Source: Alphaproteobacteria bacterium (GTDB taxonomy: Bacteria > Pseudomonadota > Alphaproteobacteria > Caulobacterales > Maricaulaceae). Taken from it: a DNA stretch of 64,000 nucleotides. The translations under genes and the position numbers were made by a program. The stretch lies in assembly GCA_018222865.1 (NCBI GenBank), contig JAAEZM010000007.1:44577-108576 (forward strand), given 5' to 3'. The notes below the pieces were generated by a model, which saw only the letters and a program-made list of their open reading frames with translations, had not been told where the DNA came from and did no database searches. Position 1 is the first letter of the stretch; each line of letters begins with the position of its first letter. Below, piece after piece: positions 1 through 10,027 of this stretch.

Positions 1-1
1 C

Positions 2-1252
2 AATGAGCTGATCGTCCTGACCCTTGATGCCCCCACCATCTATACCGCCGACGCGGATACAGGTGAGCCGACCGGCTATGAAGCAGATCTCATCCGCGCG
101 TTCGCTCGCGAATACGGGCTGACGGTGCGCTATGAGGTCCGGCCGGATATCGAGACCCTCCTGAGTGCGCTTGGTGCGGGTGAAGGACATCTCGCAGCGG
201 CCAATCTGACGGTGACCGAAGACCGCGAAGCCATGCTTCGATTTGGTCCGGTTTATCGAAATACTCGCGAACAACTCGTCTGCAATGATAGTGGCCCGGT
301 GCCCACGCGATTATCGCGCCTTCCCGAGGCGCGCATCACCGTGCTTGACGGGTCGAGCTATCTCGCAACCCTCACCGCGATCGCACGGGACATGCCGGAT
401 GTGAGCTGGACGACCGAAGCGGCGGGCTCAGCCATGCCGCTTCTGGAACAAGTCCATCAGCAAGACTTCGACTGTACGATTGCGGACAGTTTTCTCGCGG
501 ACTTCGCCCGTCGTCGGCATCCTGACCTTGTCGTCGGCATGGATGTCAGCGAGGAACGCGGCCTGGCCTGGGCCTATGATGACGAGATTGCCGGCCTGGG
601 CGATGCCTTGGAATACTGGTTCGGCTGGGCGCACGAATCCGGATTTCTTGAAGAGCTCGACGAAACCTGGTTCGGACGCTTCGGGGATTTCGACTATGTC
701 GACATCCGCAGCTTCGTTGAGCGTGTAGATACGCGATTGCCGCGCTATGAACCGCATTTCCGCACAGCCGCAGAGGAAACCCCCTTCAATTGGGAACTCC
801 TCGCCGCACAGGCGTATCAGGAAAGCCACTGGGATGCAGAGGCGGTCAGCGCGACAGGCGTGCGCGGATTGATGATGCTCACACTGTCGACCGCCGAGCG
901 CGTGGGTGTCGAGGACCGTACAGACCCGGTCCAGAGCATTGCCGGTGGCGCGCGCTACCTATCAGACCTCTACCGCCGCATCCCCGACGCCGTACAGGGC
1001 GAGGACCGGCTCTGGTTTGCACTCGCCGCCTATAATGTCGGCATGGGACATATGTATGATGCGCGGGCGCTCGCAGAACGCCTGGGACGGGACAAGAATA
1101 GCTGGAGCGATCTGGCACTTACCCTGCCCTTGCTCTCAGACCCGGACTATTACCCGACGCTTCGCTATGGCTATGCGCGTGGCTATGAGCCGGTGAATTA
1201 CGTGCAGAAAGTCCGCGAATACCTCGCCTTGCTGCAAGCGCAACGGCTGTAG
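2..1252 (+). CDS. mltF: Membrane-bound lytic murein transglycosylase F (MltF-like), 5'-truncated
   Basis: The reading frame is open to the left edge, so the N-terminus (signal peptide) is outside the window. The first part resembles a periplasmic solute-binding domain (SBP_bac_3 type; GYEADLIRAFAREYG near the start). The second is a goose-type lysozyme/SLT domain with the typical catalytic Glu context QESHWDAEAVSATGVRGLMM and a later AAYNVG motif. Such enzymes cleave peptidoglycan glycan strands to 1,6-anhydro ends at the cell envelope. The visible GTG at 125 is internal and should not be taken as the start. The gene runs convergent to cckA. Family call is firm; the exact MltF assignment rests on the two-domain order. 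Confidence 0.88.
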   Translation, partial: NELIVLTLDAPTIYTADADTGEPTGYEADLIRAFAREYGLTVRYEVRPDIETLLSALGAGEGHLAAANLTVTEDREAMLRFGPVYRNTREQLVCNDSGPVPTRLSRLPEARITVLDGSSYLATLTAIARDMPDVSWTTEAAGSAMPLLEQVHQQDFDCTIADSFLADFARRRHPDLVVGMDVSEERGLAWAYDDEIAGLGDALEYWFGWAHESGFLEELDETWFGRFGDFDYVDIRSFVERVDTRLPRYEPHFRTAAEETPFNWELLAAQAYQESHWDAEAVSATGVRGLMMLTLSTAERVGVEDRTDPVQSIAGGARYLSDLYRRIPDAVQGEDRLWFALAAYNVGMGHMYDARALAERLGRDKNSWSDLALTLPLLSDPDYYPTLRYGYARGYEPVNYVQKVREYLALLQAQRL

Positions 1253-1274
1253 TTTCAGACCTGACCGGCCTCGC

Positions 1275-3800
1275 CTAACCCTTGGCGCCGAGCTCCTGCT
1301 TCACCTTCTCCGCCAACTGTGTGAGCGTAAACGGCTTGGGCAGGAAGGAGATTTCCTGCTCCTCAGACAAGGTCTTGGAGAATTGCTCGGCGGCATAGCC
1401 GGAAATGAACACGATGCGTGTATCGGTGAGCATGTCGCGCGCTTTTTCCAACAGGCCAGGCCCGTCCAGCCCAGGCATCACCACATCGGAGATCAGAAGG
1501 TCGAAGCCCTCCTCTTCATCCTCGAGGATCTCGTACGCCTCTTCGCCATCACACGCTTCGACCACATCATAGCCTCGCTTGGCCAGGGTCTTGGCCGCGA
1601 TATTCCGCACCGCGTCTTCATCCTCGACCAGGAGGATACGCCCCTTGCCGGACAGGTCCGCAGGAGCGGGCTCGACGGCCTTGGCTTCCTCAACCGCGGC
1701 AAGCTCAACGCTCTCCTCCTCGGTGGGCTGGTGGCCAGGCAGATAGATGGTGAAGGTCGTCCCCTTACCCACTTCAGAATCAGCAAACAGGAAGCCACCG
1801 GATTGTTTGACAATGCCGTAGACTGTCGCCAGGCCGAGCCCTGTTCCCTTGCCCGCTTCCTTTGTGGTGAAGAAGGGTTCGAAGATCTTGGTCAGGGTTT
1901 CGGCGTCCATGCCATGGCCCTTATCCTCGACATCAATAGCCACCCAATCGCCTTCGCGCGGGCTGGGTGCCCCTGCCTGACGGACGACCTCATCATCAAC
2001 CGCCTTGGTGCGGATGGTCAGCTCGCCGCCCCCCTGATCGCGCATGGCATCGCGGGCATTCGCCGCGAGATTGATGATCGCCGTTTCCAGCTGACCTTTA
2101 TCCGCCTTTATCAGCGGCACATTCCGGCCGTGGACAATATCCAGGCGCACCGTCTCTTCGACGATCTGACGCAGCAGCACGGAGACGTCAGAGAGCATAT
2201 CACCGACATTCAGCGTTTCGGTCCGGAAGGTCTGCTTGCGCGAGAAAGCGAGAAGCTTGCGCACCAGGCCTGCCGCGCGCGCCACGGTGGAATTGATCGC
2301 CTGAAGCTCACCATAATCAGGATCGCCGACCGGGTGGCGATTGAGCAATTCATCCGTATTGAGGCGAACCGCGGTAAGCAGATTGTTGAAATCGTGCGCA
2401 ACGCCGCCGGCCAGCTGGCCCACAGCCTGCATTTTATTGGCCTGGGCGAACTGGCGCTCCATATCCTTCCAGCTCGTCACATCGATCACATAGGCCACCC
2501 GCTTGCCACCGCGCGCGGGCGCGAAGGCGAGATGGACATGAACCGGCTTCTCGCTGTCCAGTAAGGCTTCCGCTCGCTCGCCGCTTCCGGCCATGGCCGC
2601 GGCAAAGGCATCCGTCGCCGATTGCCCGTCTTCCCAGCTGAACATGTCGCAGAATTTGATACCGGGCAGAGCCTTCCCGCCCGTGAGCTGAACCAGAACC
2701 GGGTTTACGTCTTCGATGATTGCCGTTTCGGGATCTGCCCCATCCAGGCGAACCACGCCAAACGGCGCGCTGGCGAACATCTCATCCAGCGTGTGGCCTG
2801 CATCGCGCCCCTGTCCCATGGCCTGCGCCACGCCTGGCGGTGCGCCGGTGACGGAAAGGCCATACATGACCACGCGGGCAACAGGCGGATCGCCCGGCGC
2901 CCACTCCACGGCCAGAGCGACCGGGCTTTCAATGCCATCGCGCGCCTTCATGCGCGCATCAATGCGCGACACGCCCTCACCGCCACGAGTCTGCAAAACC
3001 GCTTTCGCTCCCGTGCCCGTCAGAACACTGTCCAGGCGCGGAAACTTCTCACCTTCCGCCAGGCCCAGCCAGGCCCGCAAGGTCGCATTCCCGGCAGCGA
3101 TATCTCCATTGGCCCGCAAGGAAAACAGCGCGACCGGGGCATTCTGGCTCCAATCCGTGCTGGCCGGAGCCGAGCCGGTCAGGCCCTCCCCCGCATCATG
3201 CAAGCGCCAGAGAATGAGGCTTTCACCCTGAGGGCGCGCATCGAGACGGAAATGTCTTGTCTGGGTTTCGCTCACCGGTAGCGGTGGCAACATCTCGCCC
3301 GCTGTCTCTCCCGAAGCGGTCGAGCGCGCCAAGCGATAGACCGTGCCATCGCCGCCGCCAGCACCTGCCCACAGCCGGTCAATCGTTGGCAGGCCGAAGC
3401 TCTGCCCGATAACCCCGACCTGTTTGGTGAGATCCTTATAGGCCTGATTGCCCCAGCGCACGCCGCCGCGCCGATCTGTGACCAGAACGGGATCTGGGAA
3501 ATTCTCCATCGCCGTGAAGCCCAATTCCTCAGGACCGGCAATGCGATTGCGAATGACCGTATTGCGGAAGCCTCTCCCGGCCGTTTCCCCGGCGGCGATG
3601 GCATAGAGAAGAAGCACACCCATGGCGGCAAGACCGGAGAGGTAGAACAATCCCTGCCAGCCTTCATCTCCGCCACCAAGGACGGCGGCCACCGCAGCGG
3701 CGACGACAATCAGAGCCAGGACCCAGACGGCAACGCGTCCAAAAGGCTTGTCCCAGAAGGCTTTACGGTTGGTCGGTTCGGTGATCGGGCTGTCGGCCAT
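1275..3800 (-). CDS. cckA: Hybrid sensor histidine kinase CckA
   Basis: 841 aa. Two N-terminal membrane helices (about residues 22-42 and 52-70) are followed by PAS-like regions (about 95-440). A HisKA domain carries phospho-acceptor His469 in [11 protein letters not shown], and an HATPase domain has N581 and GTGLGL near 652-657. The C-terminal receiver has Asp772 in [10 protein letters not shown]. In Caulobacter, CckA passes phosphate through ChpT to CtrA and CpdR and so controls cell-cycle and flagellar transcription. It lies 40 bp downstream of flhB on the same strand and could be the last gene of the fliQ-fliR-flhB unit. ATG start at 3800. Confidence 0.93.
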   Translation of the reverse strand: MADSPITEPTNRKAFWDKPFGRVAVWVLALIVVAAAVAAVLGGGDEGWQGLFYLSGLAAMGVLLLYAIAAGETAGRGFRNTVIRNRIAGPEELGFTAMENFPDPVLVTDRRGGVRWGNQAYKDLTKQVGVIGQSFGLPTIDRLWAGAGGGDGTVYRLARSTASGETAGEMLPPLPVSETQTRHFRLDARPQGESLILWRLHDAGEGLTGSAPASTDWSQNAPVALFSLRANGDIAAGNATLRAWLGLAEGEKFPRLDSVLTGTGAKAVLQTRGGEGVSRIDARMKARDGIESPVALAVEWAPGDPPVARVVMYGLSVTGAPPGVAQAMGQGRDAGHTLDEMFASAPFGVVRLDGADPETAIIEDVNPVLVQLTGGKALPGIKFCDMFSWEDGQSATDAFAAAMAGSGERAEALLDSEKPVHVHLAFAPARGGKRVAYVIDVTSWKDMERQFAQANKMQAVGQLAGGVAHDFNNLLTAVRLNTDELLNRHPVGDPDYGELQAINSTVARAAGLVRKLLAFSRKQTFRTETLNVGDMLSDVSVLLRQIVEETVRLDIVHGRNVPLIKADKGQLETAIINLAANARDAMRDQGGGELTIRTKAVDDEVVRQAGAPSPREGDWVAIDVEDKGHGMDAETLTKIFEPFFTTKEAGKGTGLGLATVYGIVKQSGGFLFADSEVGKGTTFTIYLPGHQPTEEESVELAAVEEAKAVEPAPADLSGKGRILLVEDEDAVRNIAAKTLAKRGYDVVEACDGEEAYEILEDEEEGFDLLISDVVMPGLDGPGLLEKARDMLTDTRIVFISGYAAEQFSKTLSEEQEISFLPKPFTLTQLAEKVKQELGAKG

Positions 3801-3840
3801 CTCAAACTCCGGCGCGAATCAATAGGGTGTGGGCGATAGA

Positions 3841-4935
3841 CTACTCGCTCGGGCGGTATTGTGCTCGCCCGGTCGATTTGGAAAGCGAAAGTACATAGCC
3901 AATGACGCGAGCCACGGCCTTGAAGTGGTCTACGGGGATCTCTTCATCAAGCTCGGCAGTCGCCCAAAGCGCGCGTGCGAGCGGAGGATCCTCGACAATC
4001 GGGATTTCATTTTCTTCGGCCAGCTCGCGGATCCGCTTGGCCACAAGGTCGACACCCTTGGCAAGGCAAATCGGAGCCGGCGTCTCGCCCTGCTCATAAT
4101 AAAGGGCGATCGCATAGTGGGTCGGGTTGGTGATGACCACCGTACTCTCGGGCACTTTCGCCATCATGCGCTTGCGCGAGCGCTCCTCACGGATCTGGCG
4201 CAGCTTGGCCCGGACCAGCGGGTCACCTTCGGACTGTTTGAGCTCATCCTTGATCTCGCGGCGCGACATGCGATTGCGCTTGATGAAACTCTGTTTCTGG
4301 AAAACGTAGTCGAGAGCGGCAATCGCGGCATAGACGATGAGCGCGGCGATCAGAAGTTCGATGGCGGATTGGCGGATAATCGCCACAACGGCGCCGATAT
4401 CAAGCTCCGGCAGGCCCGCGAGAATATCCTTCTTCGGATAGATAACCAGGAAGGCCGCGGCTGCGACCAGGATCATCTTGCCGACACCTTTGAGAAAGTT
4501 CGCCCAGCCTTGTGGACCAAAGGTTTTCTTGAACCCCTCCAGCGGATTCACTTTCTTGATATCCGGCTTGATCTTCTCAGTCGTGAACAACATGCCCTGC
4601 TGGACCAAATGGCCCGCCAGACCCGCTATGAAAAGAACACCAATCGGAAAGCCGACAGCCGCCAATGTGGTCCACATCGTGCCTTCCAGCAGATCCATCA
4701 GTCCCGGCGCATCCACGCTGAGTTGATGCGACTGCGCCAGGAAGACCTGCATAGAGCTGGCCATATTCTGTGCCATGGAGGGGAAGACGAACCCCACAAG
4801 TGCCAGCCCGGAGGCCAGGACGAACCAGCCCGGGATTTCCTGGGACTTTGCGACATCGCCCTTCTTGCGGGCCTCATCCAGCTTGTGCTGGGTCGGTTCT
4901 TCGGTTTTTTGACTTTCGTCTTCGCCTTCGGCCAT
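3841..4935 (-). CDS. flhB: Flagellar export switch protein FlhB
   Basis: 364 aa, normal for FlhB. Four membrane segments lie between about residues 35 and 210. The cytoplasmic domain contains the autocleavage motif NPTH at 270-273, which switches the flagellar type III export gate from rod/hook to filament substrates. The N-terminus is charged and hydrophilic as usual (TEEPTQHKLDEARKKG). It follows fliR by 13 bp in an operon on the minus strand, in the fliQ-fliR-flhB order known from Caulobacter. Confidence 0.96.
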   Translation of the reverse strand: MAEGEDESQKTEEPTQHKLDEARKKGDVAKSQEIPGWFVLASGLALVGFVFPSMAQNMASSMQVFLAQSHQLSVDAPGLMDLLEGTMWTTLAAVGFPIGVLFIAGLAGHLVQQGMLFTTEKIKPDIKKVNPLEGFKKTFGPQGWANFLKGVGKMILVAAAAFLVIYPKKDILAGLPELDIGAVVAIIRQSAIELLIAALIVYAAIAALDYVFQKQSFIKRNRMSRREIKDELKQSEGDPLVRAKLRQIREERSRKRMMAKVPESTVVITNPTHYAIALYYEQGETPAPICLAKGVDLVAKRIRELAEENEIPIVEDPPLARALWATAELDEEIPVDHFKAVARVIGYVLSLSKSTGRAQYRPSE

Positions 4936-4948
4936 CCGCGCCTCCCCG

Positions 4949-5701
4949 TCAGCTCAGCTCGACAGCGAAGCGTTGCATACGCTCCAGCCAGACCGCAGCC
5001 ATGGCCCCGAGGGCGATGGCGACAATGAACAAGCCCACCATGATGTTGGCGGGCATGGCGATGAAGAAGATCTGCAATTGCGGCATCAAGCGCGAGAGCA
5101 CGCCCAGCGCCAGATAGAAGATCAGACCATAGACGATCAGGGGCGCAGCCAGTTGAACGGCAATGCGGAAGGCATCGACAAATGCATCGACAGCCCAAAG
5201 CCCGGCATCCGCCATGGACGGCATCAGCCCCGGCGAGAAAAGCGCATAGCTGTCATAGGCCGCACGCAGCAGCAGATGGTGAAGATTGGTGGTGAAGAGG
5301 AGCGCGATAAAGACCAGGTTGAGGAAGGTCGACATAATCGCGCCCTGCGTGCCCTGGGAGGGGTCAAAGCTCATCGCCATGGCCAGACCGGTCTGCATGG
5401 AGATGATCTGTCCGGCTGTGGCCGCGGTCGACATGAAGATCCGGGCGATGAGACCGATCATCAGCCCGATGAGAACCTCCGTAACAACCATCCCCGCAAG
5501 CAGGAGCGGTTGCGCAGGCATGGCTGGCAAGCTGGGCGCCAGAATTGGCCCCAGGATCAGACAGAGCAAAAACGCAAAGCTCAAACGGATTGGTGTTGGA
5601 ATACTGGGCTCTGCGAACCCCGGCATCAGCATCAAGATTGCCCCCAGGCGGGCAAAGACTAAACCGGCAGCAAACACGAATTCCGGTGCTTCGAAATTCA
5701 T
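4949..5701 (-). CDS. fliR: Flagellar export gate protein FliR
   Basis: 250 aa with about six membrane segments, typical for FliR of the flagellar type III export gate. The frame stays open upstream to 5920, but the FliR sequence begins at MNFEAPEF. Its ATG at 5701 overlaps the fliQ stop by four bases (ATGA), which fixes the start and suggests translational coupling. flhB follows after 13 bp. Confidence 0.95.
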   Translation of the reverse strand: MNFEAPEFVFAAGLVFARLGAILMLMPGFAEPSIPTPIRLSFAFLLCLILGPILAPSLPAMPAQPLLLAGMVVTEVLIGLMIGLIARIFMSTAATAGQIISMQTGLAMAMSFDPSQGTQGAIMSTFLNLVFIALLFTTNLHHLLLRAAYDSYALFSPGLMPSMADAGLWAVDAFVDAFRIAVQLAAPLIVYGLIFYLALGVLSRLMPQLQIFFIAMPANIMVGLFIVAIALGAMAAVWLERMQRFAVELS

Positions 5702-5961
5702 GGGTTGGCGATCCTGTCGAAAATCAGATTCGTAAAGCCGCCCAAGAGAGCGCCCATGAGCGGAAGAAAGATCAGCAAGGCGATAAAGATGGAGAGGATT
5801 TTCGGCACGAAGACCAAGGTCATCTCCTGAATCTGCGTCAACGCCTGAAACAGGGCGACCGTGACACCGACAGCCAGACCGACAATCATGATCGGCGCCG
5901 ACATGGCCAGCATCAGCCAAATCGCTTCGCGAGCATAGTCGAGGACTTCAGCGCCGTTCAC
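5698..5961 (-). CDS. fliQ: Flagellar export gate protein FliQ
   Basis: 87 aa with two long hydrophobic helices (about 15-40 and 50-77), exactly the size and layout of FliQ. It is the first gene of fliQ-fliR-flhB(-cckA). In Caulobacter the fliQ promoter is a classic CtrA target. Here a near-match CtrA box lies about 65-80 bp upstream of the start (6026-6041). Confidence 0.95.
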   Translation of the reverse strand: MNGAEVLDYAREAIWLMLAMSAPIMIVGLAVGVTVALFQALTQIQEMTLVFVPKILSIFIALLIFLPLMGALLGGFTNLIFDRIANP

Positions 5962-6025
5962 GGGCAGACCTTTCCAAAGGCGAGAATCGATTACCGTTAA
6001 TTATCTTTACCATCGTCCCTGCGTC

Positions 6026-6041
6026 GTTAAGAAAGAGTCAA
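6026..6041 (-). promoter_or_regulatory. Candidate CtrA box upstream of fliQ
   Basis: Read on the minus strand this is TTGACTCTTTCTTAAC, i.e. TTGA-N7-TTAA. It differs at one base from the CtrA consensus TTAA-N7-TTAA and lies 65 bp before the fliQ start. The position agrees with CtrA control of fliQ in Caulobacter. The assignment is inferred from the motif and the neighbouring gene. Confidence 0.55.
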
Positions 6042-6064
6042 TTGAGGTAAACACGGGGACTCAA

Positions 6065-7957
6065 ATGACTATTCGCAAACTCTTGATCGGCGCATCCGCC
6101 ATCGCCCTGCTTTCCGCCTGCCAGCCGGCACCGGAAAGCGAAGCACCAGCTAATGATTTGGCTGTCAGTGAGAACACGGAAACGACCGCAACGGCCGCTG
6201 CCGAGACCGAGCAGACGGAGACCGAGCGTCTTTACGCTTACTTCCAGCAAACCTTCGAAGAAGAGCTCGCCCGCTCTCCCCTTGGCCAGACCTATCTGGG
6301 CATGATCGAAGACATGGAGGCCTATGGGCAGTGGGATGATGCATCGGAAGCGGAATTCCGCGCCGGCCTGCAACGTGAAGCGGACCGCATCCGCTTCATG
6401 AACGAGAATTTCGACTTTGATGCGCTGACACCCGAGGCCCAGGTCTCCTGGCGCTTTGCGGAATTCATCGCCTCCAACAACCAGCAGCAGGGCGAATTCT
6501 GGGATAGCGGCCTGATCTTCACCCAGTTCTTTGGCCCGCATTCACAAATGCCGACCATTCTGATCGGCTATCATCGCATTGACAGCGTTGAGCATGCGGA
6601 CGCCTATATCAGCCGTCTCAACGGCCTGGGCGATCTGATGCGCACCTATACTGCCCAGGCGGATGAACGCGCCCAGAACGGCGTCCTGCCGCCGGCCTTC
6701 GCCTTCCCGGTCATCATCTCCACCGCTCAGGGCATGATCTCCGGTGCGCCGTTTGACGACAGCGGTAATGACAGCCCGCTTCTGGGCGATTTCCGCAACA
6801 AGATTTCTGCCCTCGAGCTCAGCGAAGAGGAAACAGCGGATCTCATGGCGCGCGCGGAAGAGGCTCTCTTGACCTCCGTCGGCCCTGCCTATCAAGAGCT
6901 GATCGAAACCATGCAGCGCCACGAGGAAATGGCTGATGGCGCGATCAACGGCGCCTGGGCCCTTCCCGATGGTGAGGGCTATTATCAAAGCCAGCTGCGC
7001 AATTACACCACTCGCGCGGACATGACGGCCGAGCAGATCCACAATATCGGCCTGGCCGAGGTGGAACGCATCCACGGCGAAATGCGCGAGATCATGGTTG
7101 AAGTCGGCTTCGAAGGCTCTCTCGCAGACTTCTTCGAATTCGTTCGCACGGACGATCAGTTCTACTACCCCAATACCGATGAGGGTCGCGAACAATACCT
7201 CACACGTAGCGCGGAAATGATTGAGGGGCTGATGGAAGTCGCGCCGGATTATTTCGGTCAGATGCCACGCGGCGAGCTCGATGTACGTGCCGTCGAGCAA
7301 TACCGCATCGAAACCGCGACCGGCGCCTTCTATGAGCAGGGTTCACTCGATGGGACCCGCCCGGGCGCCTATTATGTGAACCTCGCCGATATGCGCGAAA
7401 ACCCGATCTACATGATGGAGACGCTCGCCTATCACGAAGGCGCACCGGGTCACCACTTCCAGGTCGCCCTGGCGCAAGAGCTTGAGAACACGCCAATGTT
7501 CCAACGCTTCGCCTGGTATTCCGCCTATGGCGAAGGCTGGGCGCTCTACGCTGAGGCTCTGGGCAAGGATATGGGCTTCTTCACGGATCCCTATCAGGAT
7601 TTCGGACGCCTCTCCTATGAGGTCTTCCGGGCCGCCCGCCTCGTCGTCGACACCGGCATTCACCACTACCGCTGGACCGAGGAAGAAGCCCGCAACTACA
7701 TGCTCGAAGCCACACCTTTCCCGGAGGGTGATATCGAGAATGAAGTCCGCCGCTACTTCGTATGGCCGGGTCAGGCTGTGTCCTACAAGGTCGGCATGCT
7801 GACCATTCTGGAGCTGCGTCAGCGCGCCATGGACACGCTCGGCGATGATTTCGACTGGGGTGAGTTCCACGATGTGGTGCTGACGAACGGGTCAGTCCCG
7901 CTCTCCCTCCTGGAAGAGCTCGTGGATAACTGGATTGTGTCCAGGCAAGCCGGCTAA
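6065..7957 (+). CDS. DUF885 family lipoprotein, copy 1
   Basis: 630 aa. The N-terminus is a lipoprotein signal (ALLSAC, Cys near residue 19) followed by an acidic, Ala/Thr-rich linker of about 40 residues. The rest matches the DUF885 family, with the conserved block HEGAPGHHF from about His457. Members are often annotated as X-Pro dipeptidyl-peptidase-like or M32-like hydrolases, but I do not know a proven reaction; the His/Glu block would suit a metal site. It is followed by a hairpin terminator and a close paralogue at 8069. RBS GAGGTAAACACGGGG precedes the ATG loosely. Confidence 0.82.
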   Translation: MTIRKLLIGASAIALLSACQPAPESEAPANDLAVSENTETTATAAAETEQTETERLYAYFQQTFEEELARSPLGQTYLGMIEDMEAYGQWDDASEAEFRAGLQREADRIRFMNENFDFDALTPEAQVSWRFAEFIASNNQQQGEFWDSGLIFTQFFGPHSQMPTILIGYHRIDSVEHADAYISRLNGLGDLMRTYTAQADERAQNGVLPPAFAFPVIISTAQGMISGAPFDDSGNDSPLLGDFRNKISALELSEEETADLMARAEEALLTSVGPAYQELIETMQRHEEMADGAINGAWALPDGEGYYQSQLRNYTTRADMTAEQIHNIGLAEVERIHGEMREIMVEVGFEGSLADFFEFVRTDDQFYYPNTDEGREQYLTRSAEMIEGLMEVAPDYFGQMPRGELDVRAVEQYRIETATGAFYEQGSLDGTRPGAYYVNLADMRENPIYMMETLAYHEGAPGHHFQVALAQELENTPMFQRFAWYSAYGEGWALYAEALGKDMGFFTDPYQDFGRLSYEVFRAARLVVDTGIHHYRWTEEEARNYMLEATPFPEGDIENEVRRYFVWPGQAVSYKVGMLTILELRQRAMDTLGDDFDWGEFHDVVLTNGSVPLSLLEELVDNWIVSRQAG

Positions 7958-7980
7958 GCCCATCATCGCATAATTTGATG

Positions 7981-8020
7981 CAAGGCCAGTCTGCGCAAGC
8001 GGACTGGCCTTGTTCGTTTT
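7981..8020 (+). terminator. Rho-independent terminator after DUF885 copy 1
   Basis: A 10-bp stem (AAGGCCAGTC pairing with GACTGGCCTT, 7982-7991 with 8002-8011) is followed by a T-rich stretch (TGTTCGTTTTT). It separates the two DUF885 genes, so they are probably transcribed as separate units. Confidence 0.8.
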
Positions 8021-8068
8021 TGCGCTTACATTCCGTCCCGATAAACTCGACTACCCAGGGGAATTCGC

Positions 8069-9952
8069 ATGACCAAACTCAAACTGCTTGCGCTGGGCGT
8101 TTCCGCCGCAGCGCTTCTCGCAGCTTGCGGCCAGCCCGCAGGCGATGAAACCGCCACAAACAATACCGCCCCGGCAGCCGACCCCGCAGTCGCAGCCGAG
8201 ACGGCCGAAGTCGCAGAGACCGAAACCGATCGCATCAATGCCTGGTTCCAGGAAGTCTTTGACGCGCAAATCGCACGTTCGCCGATGTTCCAGACCTATA
8301 TGGGGATGAAGACGAATTATGATCAGTGGGGCGATGCCTCACCGGAATTCGAACTGGAAGGCTATGAGCTGGGCCAGGAGCAGTACCAGTATATGCTGGC
8401 GAATTTCGATTATGATCAGCTCGATGCGAGCGCGCAGATCTCCTACCGCCTCTTCCAGCGCAATGCGGAACGCGCCCAGGACGGTCGCCGCTGGGTCGAT
8501 CACGGCTATACCTTCACGCCGCGCTCCGGTCCGCACATGAACACGCCGACCTTCCTGATCAACAACCACCGCGTTGATAATCTCGAAGACCTGCAGGCCT
8601 ATATCGGCCGCCTGAACGGCATGGGTGATTATCTCGATCAGCACATCGCCAATGCACGTCGCTCTGCCGAGCTTGGCATTCAAACCCCGCGCTGGACGTA
8701 CCAGCCGATGATCGAGACCTCCCGCAATGTCATCACCGGTGCGCCGTTTGATGAGAGCGGCGAAGACAGCCCGCTGATGGCGGATTTCCTGCGCAAGCTC
8801 GCTTCGCTGGAATTGTCCGAGGAAGAAGCAGCTGATCTGACCGCCCAGGCCGAGACCGCCCTGACCGAGATCGTTGCGCCAGCCTATGGCCGCATCATCG
8901 CAATGTTTGAGGAAATGGAAGCTGTCGCCAGCGAGGATGACGGCATTTGGCAGCATCCCGATGGCGGTGAGTATTACAACTACCTGCTCAATGGCTATAC
9001 GACGATGGATATCTCCGCCGAGGAGATCCACAATATCGGTCTGGCGGAAGTCGCCCGCATCCATGGCGAGATGCAAGAGATCATGACCGAGGTCGGGTTC
9101 GAGGGCTCGCTGCAGGACTTCTTCGAGTTCATGCGAACCGACGAGCAGTTCTACTATCCCAACACTGATGAAGGCCGTGATGCCTATCTCGCGGACGCAA
9201 CGGCGATGATCGACACCATGGTCGAAACCCTGCCGCAAATGTTCAACACCTTCCCGCAGGCTGAGCTGGAAGTTCGCCGTGTTGAACCCTTCCGTGAAGC
9301 CTCTGCCGGCAAGGCCTTCTATCAGCGCCCCGCCGCCAATGGCTCGCGCCCGGGCGTTTACTACGCCAATCTGCGCGATATGGCGGAGATGCCGATCTAT
9401 CAGATGGAAGCCCTCGCCTATCATGAAGGCGCGCCGGGTCACCATATGCAGCTCGCCATTATGCAGGAGCTGGAAGGCATCCCAGCCTTCCGCCGCTTTG
9501 GCGGTTACACGGCCTATACCGAGGGCTGGGGTCTTTATACCGAGTATTTCCCGCTGGAATTCGGCTTCTATTCGGACCCGTATTCCAATTTCGGCCGCCT
9601 GGCCATGGAGCTGTGGCGGGCCTGCCGCCTCGTCGTCGACACCGGCCTGCACTATCACCAGTGGACGCGTCAGGAAGCCGTAGACTATCTCGCAACGAAC
9701 ACACCCAACCCACAAGGTGATGTGGTCAATGCGATCGACCGCTACATCGTTTACCCGGGCCAGGCGACGGCCTATCAGATCGGCAAGAACGAGATCCTGC
9801 GTCTGCGCGAAATGGCGGAAGACCAGCTTGGCGAGGCTTACGACATCCGCGAATTCCACGATGTCGTTCTGCGCGAAGGCGCCCTGCCGCTCGCCATCCT
9901 GGAAGAACAGATCCAGGCCTATATCGACCGCACGGCAGCCGGTATCGAATAA
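8069..9952 (+). CDS. DUF885 family lipoprotein, copy 2
   Basis: 627 aa, a tandem paralogue of the preceding gene. It has the same lipoprotein signal (ALLAAC), acidic linker and HEGAPGHHM block (from about His452), and many shared stretches (EEIHNIGLAEV, QFYYPNTDEGR). A probable secreted, membrane-anchored hydrolase of unproven substrate. RBS AGGGGAATTCGC precedes the ATG. Its own terminator follows, so it is likely monocistronic. The long frame on the opposite strand (8339-9859) is a shadow. Confidence 0.82.
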   Translation: MTKLKLLALGVSAAALLAACGQPAGDETATNNTAPAADPAVAAETAEVAETETDRINAWFQEVFDAQIARSPMFQTYMGMKTNYDQWGDASPEFELEGYELGQEQYQYMLANFDYDQLDASAQISYRLFQRNAERAQDGRRWVDHGYTFTPRSGPHMNTPTFLINNHRVDNLEDLQAYIGRLNGMGDYLDQHIANARRSAELGIQTPRWTYQPMIETSRNVITGAPFDESGEDSPLMADFLRKLASLELSEEEAADLTAQAETALTEIVAPAYGRIIAMFEEMEAVASEDDGIWQHPDGGEYYNYLLNGYTTMDISAEEIHNIGLAEVARIHGEMQEIMTEVGFEGSLQDFFEFMRTDEQFYYPNTDEGRDAYLADATAMIDTMVETLPQMFNTFPQAELEVRRVEPFREASAGKAFYQRPAANGSRPGVYYANLRDMAEMPIYQMEALAYHEGAPGHHMQLAIMQELEGIPAFRRFGGYTAYTEGWGLYTEYFPLEFGFYSDPYSNFGRLAMELWRACRLVVDTGLHYHQWTRQEAVDYLATNTPNPQGDVVNAIDRYIVYPGQATAYQIGKNEILRLREMAEDQLGEAYDIREFHDVVLREGALPLAILEEQIQAYIDRTAAGIE

Positions 9953-9972
9953 GCCCCTCTACCAGATCAATG

Positions 9973-10006
9973 AAAAGGCCGCCCAACCGGGCGGCCTTTT
10001 TTTTAT
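9973..10006 (+). terminator. Rho-independent terminator after DUF885 copy 2
   Basis: A strong G+C stem AAAAGGCCGCCC / GGGCGGCCTTTT with a short loop is followed by eight T residues. It lies between convergent genes and could act in both directions because A residues precede the stem. Confidence 0.88.
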
Positions 10007-10027
10007 ATGGTCTCAGATGGCCGTATC

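Noticed and set aside
1383..2564. 393-aa open frame on the plus strand
   Set aside because: Shadow of cckA on the opposite strand; composition (His, Arg and Gln rich) is unlike a real protein.
3829..5028. 399-aa open frame on the plus strand
   Set aside because: Antisense to flhB and the end of fliR, both of which are certain genes.
8339..9859. 506-aa open frame on the minus strand
   Set aside because: It lies exactly opposite the second DUF885 gene, has no RBS or family features, and arises from the codon bias of the real gene.
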